From Bacillota bacterium (lineage in GTDB: Bacteria; Bacillota; Proteinivoracia; UBA4975), in assembly GCA_012523545.1 (NCBI GenBank), contig JAAYIH010000028.1:1-49354 (forward strand): a DNA stretch of 49,354 bases, read 5' to 3'. Below the pieces are notes generated by a model. That model was not told where the DNA came from, searched no databases, and saw only the letters and a list, made by a program, of their open reading frames with translations. Made by a program: the position numbers and the translations under genes. Position 1 is the stretch's first letter. Every line of letters starts with the position of its first letter. Shown one piece after another: positions 31,016 through 38,138 of this stretch.

Positions 31016-31960
31016 CTATCCCTCCAAACCCCGGCGCGCCAGCTCCAAAGCCCCTGCCACACCGGCAGCGTCGCCCAGGGCGGAGGTGCGAATGCTGACG
31101 GTTTCTCTTTGCACCGGCATGGAGTAGCGTTCTACCTGGGTCCGCACCGGCGCCAGCAGCCTTTCCCCGGCCAGGGAAACGCCGCCGCCGATGACCACCA
31201 GGCGCGGGTTGAAGATGTTGACCAGGTTGGCGACGCCGATGCCCAGCCAGGTCATGGCTGTTTCCACCACCCGGGCGGCAACGGCGTCGCCGGCAGCGGC
31301 GGCTTCAAAAACCAGGGCGGCGTCGATGTCCCGGGGGTCGGCGGCCAGGGTGTTGAGGATGCTGTCGGGGTTGGCCGCGGCGGCCGCCCGGCCCTCCCGG
31401 GCAATGGCTGTGGCTGAGGCCAGGGCTTCCAGGCAGCCTTTGCTGCCGCAGGTGCAGTCGGGACCCTGGGGATCCAACACCATGTGCCCCACCTCTCCGG
31501 CAGACCAGCGCGGTCCCCTGAGCAGATGCCCGTCGATGAAAATGCCGGAGCCGATTCCGGTTCCCACCGTCAGGTATATGAAGTCCTTGCAACCCTGGGC
31601 CAGACCCCGGGCCAGTTCCCCCGCTGCGGCCACCCGCACGTCGTTGTCCATAAAAACCGGTGCTCCTGTCTTTTCCTCCAGCTTTGCTTTCACCGGCACA
31701 TTATCCCAGCCCAGGTTGCCTGAAAACACGCAGAGGCCTCGCTCCAGGTCCAGCAGTCCCGGCACCCCCAGTCCCAGGGCTGCAATTTTTCTGCCTCCGG
31801 CCAGTTCCAGGGCCAGTCGGGCCAGGTCATCCAGGACGGCTTCGGCGCCCAATTGGGAACGGGTGGGGATTTTCTCCTGCCGGATGATCTTCCCGTCCAG
31901 GGCTGCCGCTCCCTGGGCGTTGGTGCCGCCCAGGTCAATGCCGACCAGCACAGTTTCCAT
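31016..31960 (-). CDS. ROK-family sugar kinase (glucokinase-like)
   Basis: 314 residues. ATP site GIDLGGTNAQ, sugar site MDNDVRVAAAGE, LTVGTGIGSGIF, ROK zinc site GHMVLDPQGPDCTCGSKGCLEAL (His and three Cys) and GGGVSLAGE. No N-terminal DNA-binding helix, so it is a kinase and not an Nag-type repressor. First gene of the sugar operon; phosphorylates glucose (or galactose/mannose) released by the glycosidases. ATG 31960 gives the better spacing to the G6 site than ATG 31963. Confidence 0.9.
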   Translation of the reverse strand: METVLVGIDLGGTNAQGAAALDGKIIRQEKIPTRSQLGAEAVLDDLARLALELAGGRKIAALGLGVPGLLDLERGLCVFSGNLGWDNVPVKAKLEEKTGAPVFMDNDVRVAAAGELARGLAQGCKDFIYLTVGTGIGSGIFIDGHLLRGPRWSAGEVGHMVLDPQGPDCTCGSKGCLEALASATAIAREGRAAAAANPDSILNTLAADPRDIDAALVFEAAAAGDAVAARVVETAMTWLGIGVANLVNIFNPRLVVIGGGVSLAGERLLAPVRTQVERYSMPVQRETVSIRTSALGDAAGVAGALELARRGLEG

Positions 31961-32091
31961 CATATTCCCCCCTTTGTGTTTTTGGAGCTTCCTCCGGAAC
32001 TGTAATTGAATTAGTATTCGCCGGAAACGGGGAAATACCTGCCCGCAGTCCGGGACGCACAAAACCGGGACAGGCGAGGTACGCCTTTTCA

Positions 32092-32120
32092 TTGACAAAG
32101 CCTGTCCCGGCAGGTACAAT
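32092..32120 (+). promoter_or_regulatory. Promoter of the metK transcript
   Basis: TTGACA (32092-32097), 17 bases, TACAAT (32115-32120), about 25 bases before the riboswitch. Confidence 0.85.
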
Positions 32121-32143
32121 AAGGCTAAACTGCAAATGGTTTT

Positions 32144-32232
32144 TCTCTTATCCAGAGAGGTGGAGGGACGGGCCCAATGAAACCCGGCAACCGGCCCGCG
32201 GGCACGGTGCCAATTCCCGCAGATGAGGGGTG
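32144..32232 (+). promoter_or_regulatory. SAM-I (S-box) riboswitch aptamer
   Basis: All conserved blocks are present in order: CTTATCCAGAGAGG (kink-turn side), TGGAGGGA, CCCAATGAAACCCGGCAACC, GGTGCCAATTCC and the closing GATGAG that pairs with CTCTTATC. It binds S-adenosylmethionine and lowers metK expression when SAM is plentiful. Confidence 0.95.
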
Positions 32233-32237
32233 ATGTG

Positions 32238-32268
32238 TGCCCTTTCAATCGTGAAGGGGTTTTTTATT
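32238..32268 (+). terminator. Riboswitch expression-platform terminator
   Basis: Stem CCCTTTCA/GTGAAGGGG with a short loop, then six T, 38 bases before the metK start. The 5' arm can pair instead with the GAGGGG end of the aptamer region. Confidence 0.85.
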
Positions 32269-32305
32269 GCTCCTTTGCGCAGAATAAATTTTGGAGGTGC
32301 CGATT

Positions 32306-33499
32306 ATGAGGGGTGACAGATTCTTGTTTACATCGGAATCAGTTACGGCAGGCCATCCCGACAAAATTGCCGATCAGATATCCGATGCCATTTTGGACGC
32401 CATATTGGAGCAAGACCCATACGCCCGGGTGGCCGCCGAGACCCTGGTAACCACCGGCCTGGTTATGGTCACCGGCGAAATCACCACCGAGTGTTATGTG
32501 GACATCCCCGCCCTGGTGCGCGAAACGGTGCGGGACATAGGCTATACCCGGGCCAAGTACGGTTTTGACTGCGATACCTGCGCCGTGCTCACCGCCATCG
32601 ACGAGCAATCCCCGGACATCGCCCAGGGCGTAAACCGGGCCATGGAAGCCCGCGACCGGCAGAACAGCGACGACATGCTGGGGGCCGGCGACCAGGGTAT
32701 GATGTTCGGTTTTGCCTGTGACGAAACCCCCGAATTGATGCCCATGCCCATCTCCCTGGCCCACGCTTTGGCCCGGCGTCTGGCCCAGGTGCGCAAGGAG
32801 CGGATTTTGCCTTACCTGCGCCCCGACGGCAAGACCCAGGTCACGGTGGAGTACGTCGACGGCAGGCCCTCCCGCATCCACGCCGTAGTGGTATCGGCCC
32901 AGCACAAGCCCGAAGTGCGCATGGAGCAGTTGCATGCCGACATCATGGCCGAAGTCATAAAAAAGGCCCTGCCCGCCGATTTGCTGGACGAGGGGACCAA
33001 GTTCTACATTAATCCCACCGGCCGCTTTGTCATCGGGGGACCCCAGGGCGATGCCGGCCTGACGGGACGCAAGATAATCGTGGATACGTACGGAGGCTAC
33101 GCACGCCACGGCGGCGGCGCCTTCTCGGGCAAAGACCCCACCAAGGTGGACCGCTCCGGCGCCTACGCCGCCCGCTGGGTGGCCAAAAACATTGTGGCCG
33201 CCGGTCTGGCCAGCAAGTGCGAGGTGCAGCTGGCCTATGCCATCGGCGTGGCCCAGCCCGTTTCCATCAGTGTCGAGACCTTCGGTACCGGCAAGGTGCC
33301 CGGCGCCAAAATTGAGGAACTGATTGCCAGGCACTTCGACCTCAGCCTCGGCGGCATCATTCGGGAGCTCAATCTGCGCCGCCCCATCTATCGCCAGCTG
33401 GCTGCCTATGGCCACATGGGCCGCACCGACCTGGACCTGCCCTGGGAGAAGACGGACAAGGCGGAGCTCCTGCGCCGGGAAGCCGGTTTGGAAGACTAG
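32306..33499 (+). CDS. metK: S-adenosylmethionine synthetase
   Basis: 397 residues, full length. Makes SAM from methionine and ATP in the cytosol. Signatures: [19 protein letters not shown] (ATP/metal), [10 protein letters not shown], and the P-loop-like [19 protein letters not shown] preceded by TTGGAGGTG. Sole gene behind the SAM-I riboswitch. Confidence 0.97.
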   Translation: MRGDRFLFTSESVTAGHPDKIADQISDAILDAILEQDPYARVAAETLVTTGLVMVTGEITTECYVDIPALVRETVRDIGYTRAKYGFDCDTCAVLTAIDEQSPDIAQGVNRAMEARDRQNSDDMLGAGDQGMMFGFACDETPELMPMPISLAHALARRLAQVRKERILPYLRPDGKTQVTVEYVDGRPSRIHAVVVSAQHKPEVRMEQLHADIMAEVIKKALPADLLDEGTKFYINPTGRFVIGGPQGDAGLTGRKIIVDTYGGYARHGGGAFSGKDPTKVDRSGAYAARWVAKNIVAAGLASKCEVQLAYAIGVAQPVSISVETFGTGKVPGAKIEELIARHFDLSLGGIIRELNLRRPIYRQLAAYGHMGRTDLDLPWEKTDKAELLRREAGLED

Positions 33500-33516
33500 C
33501 GGGGACACCGGACATT

Positions 33517-33600
33517 GGCCAAGGGGGACGGTTCTTTTTGTCCAGGGTTTTGCCTTGAATTTGGCCTGCCCCTGGACAAAAAGAACCGTCCCCCTTGGCC
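33517..33600. repeat. 31-bp perfect inverted repeat, REP-like palindromic element
   Basis: Arms 33517-33547 and 33570-33600 are exact reverse complements (core GGGGGACGGTTCTTTTTGTCC) around a 22-base loop. The 'GACGGTTCTTTT' core is one I know as a dispersed palindrome in many Firmicutes and other bacteria, thought to be mobilised by REP-type tyrosine transposases. Here it lies 18 bases after metK and could also stop transcription. No transposase is nearby. Confidence 0.85.
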
Positions 33601-33662
33601 GGGGGTAACAGAGGTACTTTCTCCCGCTCTCCGCATATATATAAAATGCGGAGGTGAAGGAT

Positions 33663-34133
33663 GTGGAAACTCTGTTGTGGATACTGGCCCTGTTTGGGCT
33701 GTGGCAATTGGCCTCGCTTATCTGGCGCTGGTTACTCTCCTTCCGGTTTGTCCCTCCACAGGTTAGTTTATTGTTTCTGGTCAAGAACAATCAGGACAGT
33801 GTCGAAGGTTTGTTTCGTCAGTTGGCGTGGGATTGCTTTTTCTCGGGAAGATATGCGGCCCCCGGCCGGGTTGTGGCCGTGGACCTGGGTTCCAAGGATC
33901 AGACTCCGGCCATCTTGCGCCGGCTGGCCACTGAATACAGTTTCCTTCACTTCCGCACCATGACTGAGGAACAACTGGCGGCAGAAATCCTCCCCGAACT
34001 CAGCCTGGGGGTCCTGGTGCTGGACCTGCGGGTGCTTTCGGCCAAACAGGCCCTGGAGGCAGCCCGGTGGCTGTTGCAGAAGCGCCCTTCGGGCAAGGCC
34101 AAAGACCGGCCTGCCCAGGAGGCCAGTTTTTAG
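33663..34133 (+). CDS. Small membrane-anchored GT2-like protein, probably a truncated glycosyltransferase fold
   Basis: 156 residues. An N-terminal span (LLWILALFGLWQLASLIW) and a short linker precede VSLLFLVKNNQDSVEGLFRQL and RVVAVDLGSKDQTPAILRRLA. These resemble the first two strands and the D-x-(G/S)-x-D-x-T nucleotide-sugar region of GT2 glycosyltransferases, but the acceptor half is absent. Function unknown; such short forms are not rare in spore-forming Clostridia, to my memory. GTG 33663 is 8 bases after CGGAGG. A UUCG-loop hairpin with nine T follows the stop. Confidence 0.6.
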   Translation: METLLWILALFGLWQLASLIWRWLLSFRFVPPQVSLLFLVKNNQDSVEGLFRQLAWDCFFSGRYAAPGRVVAVDLGSKDQTPAILRRLATEYSFLHFRTMTEEQLAAEILPELSLGVLVLDLRVLSAKQALEAARWLLQKRPSGKAKDRPAQEASF

Positions 34134-34158
34134 TGCCGGTTCGCCGGTATTTTTTTTT
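34134..34158 (+). terminator. UUCG-loop terminator
   Basis: Stem TGCCGG/CCGGTA with TTCG loop, then nine T, directly after the stop codon of the GT2-like gene. Confidence 0.85.
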
Positions 34159-34254
34159 GCCTTTTTGCCGCCGCCGGGGTTGGCTTGGCCACCGGCGGCC
34201 GCCGGCACCGGCGGCCGCAAAGGGCGCCGGTGCTGCCCGGTAGCCGGCTGTGTT

Positions 34255-34283
34255 TTGCTGCTCCCGGGCTTGCAGCGTATACT
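34255..34283 (+). promoter_or_regulatory. Promoter of the sigma-factor gene
   Basis: TTGCTG (34255-34260), 17 bases, TATACT (34278-34283), 36 bases before the GTG start. Confidence 0.6.
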
Positions 34284-34319
34284 CGAAATCCCGGGGGCGG
34301 CCGGCCGGGGAGGAGCAAG

Positions 34320-34820
34320 GTGGATCACTTGCTGGAATACGCTCCGCTGGTCCGGGCCATGGCCCGCCGTTACCTTGGCCCCGGCCTGGAGCGGGAAGAT
34401 TTGGAGCAGGAGGCATGGCTGGCCCTGGTGGCCGCCCGGGCCCAGTACCGGCCGGAACTGGGCCCGCGCCCGGCCTACTACAAAAGCCGGGTGCGGGCGG
34501 CCCTGGCCCAGGCCTTGCGCAGGTTTCGGCGCGATGCTTTGTTCTACAAGGCGCCGCTGGAGGGGGATATTCCCCTGGCTGCGGGGGAGGAATTGGACGG
34601 TCTCTGGCAGTGGACCCGGTCCCTGACCCCCAGACAGCGCCAGGTCCTGGACCTGTATTTTGGCCGGGACCTGACCCTAAGCGACATTGCCCGGCGCCTG
34701 GGCATCAGCCTTTCGGCGGTCAGCACCCACAAACAACGGGGATTGGCCGCTTTGGCCCGGCGCATGTCCTGTGGCAAAAAGGGCTCCCAAAGTGCACCTG
34801 GTATAAGTGAAGGGAGGTGA
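34320..34820 (+). CDS. Small sigma-70 family RNA polymerase sigma factor
   Basis: 166 residues. Region 2: LEYAPLVRAMARRYLGPGLEREDLEQEAWLALVAAR. Region 4: LTPRQRQVLDLYFGRDLTLSDIARRLGISLSAVSTHKQRGLAALAR with a clear helix-turn-helix. No region 1 or 3 of note, so it is ECF-like in size. No anti-sigma gene is adjacent. It is followed directly by DUF1659 and DUF2922 genes, a grouping I know from other Clostridia without a known function. GTG start with GGAGGAG upstream; an upstream open frame exists but is GC-skewed low-complexity sequence. Confidence 0.85.
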   Translation: MDHLLEYAPLVRAMARRYLGPGLEREDLEQEAWLALVAARAQYRPELGPRPAYYKSRVRAALAQALRRFRRDALFYKAPLEGDIPLAAGEELDGLWQWTRSLTPRQRQVLDLYFGRDLTLSDIARRLGISLSAVSTHKQRGLAALARRMSCGKKGSQSAPGISEGR

Positions 34821-34825
34821 CAGCA

Positions 34826-35050
34826 ATGCCGGTGGCAAGAATTGCCCAGACCGCCCGTCTGCAGGTGCGCTACCAGGTGGGGCTCAACGAAGAGGGCATG
34901 CCCGTCTACCGGACCCGCACCCTGGCCAACGTCAGGGCCGACAGCGACGACGAGGCCTTGTGGGCAGCGGCCGCGGCCATCTCCGGATTGCAAAAATACC
35001 CTGTGGCCGAAGTGCGCAGAGTGGACAGCGCCGTGCTGGCCGAAGCATAA
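34826..35050 (+). CDS. DUF1659 family small protein
   Basis: 74 residues. YQVGLNEEGMPVYRTRTLANVRADSDDEALWAAAAAISGLQKYPVAEVRRVD is the DUF1659 pattern. Begins 5 bases after the sigma-factor stop, with GGGAGG 8 bases before the ATG. Function unknown. Paired with DUF2922, as is usual in Firmicutes. Confidence 0.82.
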   Translation: MPVARIAQTARLQVRYQVGLNEEGMPVYRTRTLANVRADSDDEALWAAAAAISGLQKYPVAEVRRVDSAVLAEA

Positions 35051-35076
35051 AGGCTTAACGAAGGGAGGTGAAGCCA

Positions 35077-35295
35077 GTGGACAGAACTCTGCAACTGGTG
35101 TTCTTAAACGCCGAAGGCGGCAGGGTGACCATCAATGTCCCGGAACCCCTGGACGAACTGGACCCTGCGGCGGTGGAACAGGCAATGGACGCTGTAATTG
35201 CCGCCGATGTGGTCACCACTTCCGGCGGCGGCTTAATCGGCAAGGTCAGGGCGACGATAGTCTCCCGGACCGATGAGGTCGTGGTGGAATTTTAG
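35077..35295 (+). CDS. DUF2922 family small protein
   Basis: 72 residues. LQLVFLNAEGGRVTINVPEPLDELDPAAVEQAMDAVIAADVVTTSGG is the DUF2922 pattern. GTG 35077 follows GGGAGG. Same operon as the sigma factor and DUF1659. A short GC-rich inverted repeat (GGGGAGGTCCTTCCTCCCC, 35302-35320) follows the stop and may terminate. Confidence 0.82.
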   Translation: MDRTLQLVFLNAEGGRVTINVPEPLDELDPAAVEQAMDAVIAADVVTTSGGGLIGKVRATIVSRTDEVVVEF

Positions 35296-35417
35296 GCAAA
35301 GGGGAGGTCCTTCCTCCCCTTGCCCTTTGTAATTGCCTGGCGTGGTTTCGGCACAGAACTCAGCCGGGCGGGGGTGCATATACTGTACAGGCTGCATGGC
35401 CGGCAAGGAGGCTTGTG

Positions 35418-35939
35418 ATGGAAAAAGTACCGGCAGCCCGATTGTCTTCTGAACTGGTGGCCATGCGCCCTGTCTGCCTGGAAGGGCTGGGCCGGGTCAG
35501 CGAGCTGCTGCTGCGTGACGGGAGATGCTATGATCCGCGCAGCATCAGGGGCCTGGTGGAGGCCCTGGCGCGCTTTTTCGCCGTCGACCTGGTGGCCCTG
35601 CGCCGGCGCTGCAGCGAGCTGTTGCGCGGCCGCAACTACCTGCCCCTTCCCTTCAGCCCCCGCCTGGTGCTGGTTCCCCTGCCCCTGGGCTGCGGCGGGG
35701 AAAGGATGGGTTATATAAACCTTTTGGAATACAAGGGCGTCGCCGCCCGGGACAAGTTCAGCCAGGTTATGGTGGGAGACGGTTGCGTCCTGGACTGTTA
35801 TCTGTCGGCGGGGGCGGTGCACAACCGCATCCTGCGCGCCCAGCTGGTGCTGGGCGAGGCCGAAAAGGACCTGTTTCCCCTGTCTCCCGATGCCCTGCGC
35901 CAGCTGGACTGGCTCAGGACACTGCTGTCCAAAGGGTAG
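35418..35939 (+). CDS. Hypothetical 173-residue protein
   Basis: 173 residues, no signal peptide or membrane span. The C-terminal half (RLVLVPLPLG, GYINLLEYKG, VMVGDGCVLDCYLSAGAVHNRILRAQLVLGE) faintly recalls the ComK layout (FPT..., then a strand, then LLRTAQLQ), and comFC is three genes on, but the likeness is too weak to name it. ATG with AAGGAGG 7 bases upstream. A CATATACT box 33 bases before the start resembles sigma-E/K -10 elements. Confidence 0.6.
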   Translation: MEKVPAARLSSELVAMRPVCLEGLGRVSELLLRDGRCYDPRSIRGLVEALARFFAVDLVALRRRCSELLRGRNYLPLPFSPRLVLVPLPLGCGGERMGYINLLEYKGVAARDKFSQVMVGDGCVLDCYLSAGAVHNRILRAQLVLGEAEKDLFPLSPDALRQLDWLRTLLSKG

Positions 35940-35941
35940 GT

Positions 35942-35970
35942 TCATATCTTTTTCCCCCGGCTCATACCTT
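35942..35970 (+). promoter_or_regulatory. Possible sigma-E-type sporulation promoter of the deacetylase gene
   Basis: TCATATC (35942-35948), 14 bases, CATACCTT (35963-35970): six of eight bases of the -10 and most of the -35 of the B. subtilis sigma-E consensus. Not proven. Confidence 0.35.
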
Positions 35971-35987
35971 GTACGGGGTGATGGCCG

Positions 35988-36782
35988 GTGGGAAAAAATG
36001 GCTGGATCAATCTAGGATATTTTTTGGCCAACCTGGCTTTGCTGGGTTTGCTCCTGCTGCCCCAAATAACTGCGGCGGAGGAAAGGGTTGCGGCAGATTT
36101 TCCTGACCCGGACGGCGGGATGCCCGTTGCGGAGGCGCCTGTCCTGCCGGAGGACCCCCCTGCTGCCGCGGAGCCGAAACAACGGGAATTTTCAGTGCAG
36201 GTTATACGGGGGCTGCCGACGGAGGAAAAGGTCGTCGCCCTCACCTTTGATGACGGCCCCCGGGGGACGGCGGGGAAAATCCTGGCCATCCTCAGGGACA
36301 AGGGAGTTCCCGGGACCTTCTTCCTTTTGGGTGCCAATGCCGGCAAAAACCCGGCGCTGGTGGCGGAAATCACCGGCGCCGGCTGTGAAATTGCCAACCA
36401 TACCTGGTCCCATCCGTCCTTAACCAAACTGGGCCGGGACGAAATTGCGGCTGAAGTGGAACGGTGCACTGCCGTCCTGGCCGCCCAGGCGGCTGAGGTC
36501 CGCCCTTACCTGCGCCCGCCCTACGGCAGGTGGGACGAGGATGTCCTGGCGGTTTGCGCCGAGCTGGGTTACCACCTGGTCCTGTGGGATGTGGACAGCC
36601 GGGACTGGGAATACGACTGCCCCAAAACGGTGCTGAAAAAGGCCCTGACCGGTCTCAAGCCGGGCAGCATCGTGCTCTTCCACGACGGTCCCCGGGTAAC
36701 CCTGGAAGTGTTGCCCCGGTTTATCGATGCCGTCCGGGCCAGGGGCTACCGGTTTGTCCTGATTTCCGATTATATCCGCTGA
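35988..36782 (+). CDS. Polysaccharide deacetylase (CE4), probably sporulation or cell-wall related
   Basis: 264 residues. A signal/anchor span (residues about 8-28), an acidic-proline linker, then the NodB domain from about residue 75: TFDDGPRG (catalytic Asp and metal Asp), NHTWSHPSLTKL (metal His pair), RPPYGRWDED and LWDVDSRDWEY. It removes N-acetyl groups from peptidoglycan or a related glycan outside the membrane, as PdaA/PdaB-type enzymes do. GTG start with a weak upstream site. The CATA-type box upstream suggests mother-cell expression. Confidence 0.88.
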   Translation: MGKNGWINLGYFLANLALLGLLLLPQITAAEERVAADFPDPDGGMPVAEAPVLPEDPPAAAEPKQREFSVQVIRGLPTEEKVVALTFDDGPRGTAGKILAILRDKGVPGTFFLLGANAGKNPALVAEITGAGCEIANHTWSHPSLTKLGRDEIAAEVERCTAVLAAQAAEVRPYLRPPYGRWDEDVLAVCAELGYHLVLWDVDSRDWEYDCPKTVLKKALTGLKPGSIVLFHDGPRVTLEVLPRFIDAVRARGYRFVLISDYIR

Positions 36783-36845
36783 AGGGCAGGAACCGGGGCG
36801 GCGGGCGGAGAATTCAGAAGCAGTGCTGTCTGGGAGGATGATGAC

Positions 36846-37508
36846 ATGGGCAGCATCCTGGATGCCTTTTTCCCGCCCCTGTGTCTCAACTGCCGCAACC
36901 CGGGCCGCGTCAGGTTCGGTTTGTGCAGCCGGTGTCTGGCCCAGGTGGAATTTACCGGTCTCAATGCCTGCATTCGTTGCGGCCGGGACTGCCGGGGCCG
37001 GCATTGCGCCCCTGCCGCCCATCGCTACAGCCGGATGTTGTCCCTGGCCGGCTACCGGGGTCCCTGGCGCAAGGTGGTTCAGAGCGCCAAGTTTGCCCGG
37101 GAGCGCGCCGTGGCTGTCGAGCTGGCCCGGGAACTGGCCCGCCTGGCCGGGGAGGCGGGACTTGCCCTGCCCCGGGCAGTGGTGCCGGCGCCCACTGCCT
37201 CCCGGCACTGGCGAAACTTCGATATTGCCCGGTTGCTTGCTGCCGAACTGGGCCGGTGCTTTGCAGTGCCGGTACAGCCGGCGCTGGCCCGCCGGCCGGG
37301 CCGGCCGCCGCAGGTCCGCCTGAGCCGGAGCCAGCGCCTGGAGGGCTTGGAGGACTACATATATGTAAAAAACAGCCGCGGCCTCCAGGACGCCGTGGTA
37401 TGGCTGGTGGATGACGTTTACACCACCGGGGCCACTGCCTCGGCCTGCGCCGCAGCTCTGCAGGCGGCGGGGGCCCGTGCCGTCTGCGTACTGGTGCTGG
37501 CCGCCTGA
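36846..37508 (+). CDS. comFC: ComF-family phosphoribosyltransferase-like competence protein
   Basis: 220 residues. An N-terminal zinc-finger-like region with two CxxC pairs (PPLCLNCRNPG, GLCSRCLA) and further Cys, then the PRTase fold with the PRPP loop VWLVDDVYTTGATASACA and the VVPAPTASRHWRNFD motif. ComFC is a cytosolic partner of the ComFA helicase in DNA uptake; comFA is not in this window. ATG with GGGAGG 9 bases upstream. Confidence 0.88.
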   Translation: MGSILDAFFPPLCLNCRNPGRVRFGLCSRCLAQVEFTGLNACIRCGRDCRGRHCAPAAHRYSRMLSLAGYRGPWRKVVQSAKFARERAVAVELARELARLAGEAGLALPRAVVPAPTASRHWRNFDIARLLAAELGRCFAVPVQPALARRPGRPPQVRLSRSQRLEGLEDYIYVKNSRGLQDAVVWLVDDVYTTGATASACAAALQAAGARAVCVLVLAA

Positions 37509-37546
37509 CCAGGCACACCGGGCTTGCTTTAAAACGGGAAATAAGT

Positions 37547-37750
37547 TAAGCTGGTGGTGCCTGACAGGTCTGTGGTTGAAAGTCGATGCCAGCCGCAGGC
37601 GAAACGACCCACGTAAGGCAGGAAAAAATTACCATTTTCTGCTGAGCATGGTGCGGCTTAGAAGTAAGACCTGACAGAACACCAGCAGGCAAGTGTGGGG
37701 GCAAAGACCAGGTCAGCTGTCGGGCAGAGCGGGCTTCCGCTCTTTTTTTT
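37547..37750 (+). ncRNA. Structured non-coding RNA, probable raiA-motif RNA
   Basis: A 336-bp gene-free stretch between comFC and csp holds one RNA-like unit ended by its own terminator (37726-37750). A long-range stem pairs GGTG..CTG.CAGGTCT (37553-37571) with AGACCTGACAGAACACC (37667-37683), enclosing about 95 bases with further pairings (TGCC with GGCA, 37587-37620). raiA-motif RNAs (about 200 nt, Firmicutes and Actinobacteria) lie upstream of raiA/hpf, and here hpf is the second gene downstream. The sequence from GGTGGTGCCTGACA on looks right to me from memory, but I cannot align it. 6S RNA is the alternative. Confidence 0.65.
37726..37750 (+). terminator. Terminator of the non-coding RNA
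   Basis: Stem AGAGCGG/CCGCTCT with loop GCTT, then eight T. It separates the RNA from csp. Confidence 0.88.
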
Positions 37751-37769
37751 GCGCCGGCGTGCGGGAAAA

Positions 37770-37798
37770 TTGACTTGGCCTCCGGCTTGTGTTAGTAT
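37770..37798 (+). promoter_or_regulatory. Promoter of csp
   Basis: TTGACT (37770-37775), 17 bases, TAGTAT (37793-37798). The 5' leader is only about 40 bases, shorter than thermosensing cspA leaders. Confidence 0.75.
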
Positions 37799-37844
37799 GG
37801 ACTGGAGCTTTACAAGCTACATCATTTTTTGGAGGTAAAATTTA

Positions 37845-38042
37845 GTGCAAGGAAAAGTCAAGTGGTTTAATCAGAAAAAGGGTTATGGGTTCATCCAGCG
37901 CGAGGATGGCGACGACGTATTTGTCCATTACACCGCCATCCAGGGCGAAGGCTTCAAGACCCTTGACGAAGGCGACACCGTTGAATTCGATTTGGTCGAC
38001 GGTGAGAGAGGCTTGCAGGCAGCCAACGTTGTGAAACTGTAG
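37845..38042 (+). CDS. csp: Cold shock domain protein
   Basis: 65 residues, a single cold shock domain with both RNA-binding motifs (KGYGFIQ and DVFVHYTAI). An RNA chaperone acting on single-stranded RNA in the cytosol. GTG start with GGAGG 11 bases upstream. Monocistronic: own promoter and terminator. Confidence 0.96.
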   Translation: MQGKVKWFNQKKGYGFIQREDGDDVFVHYTAIQGEGFKTLDEGDTVEFDLVDGERGLQAANVVKL

Positions 38043-38048
38043 ACTATC

Positions 38049-38070
38049 AATCCCGCTCCGGCGGGATTTT
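38049..38070 (+). terminator. Terminator of csp
   Basis: Stem AATCCCGC/GCGGGATT with loop TCCG, then TTTT; short T-run. Confidence 0.75.
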
Positions 38071-38078
38071 ATGTTGCG

Positions 38079-38107
38079 GCAGGATTTCAGCAGTATTTGG
38101 GGAATAA
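38079..38107 (+). promoter_or_regulatory. Sigma-H-type promoter of hpf
   Basis: GCAGGATTT, 11 bases, GGGGAATAA: every defined position of the B. subtilis sigma-H consensus RnAGGAwWW-N11/12-RnnGAATww is met. Sigma-H (with sigma-B) drives the hpf orthologue yvyD in B. subtilis. Confidence 0.75.
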
Positions 38108-38138
38108 ATATAGTACAGCGCTGAAAGGAGATGGTTGA

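Noticed and set aside
33515-33766. Short open frame through the 31-bp inverted repeat
   Set aside because: Its sequence is the translation of the palindrome and it overlaps the start of the next gene; no real start site.
32339-33790. Long minus-strand open frame opposite metK
   Set aside because: Shadow of metK; it also runs through the inverted repeat and has no ribosome binding site.
35418-35939. Naming the 173-residue protein ComK
   Set aside because: Only a faint likeness in strand order and an RAQL segment; length and core motifs do not allow the name.
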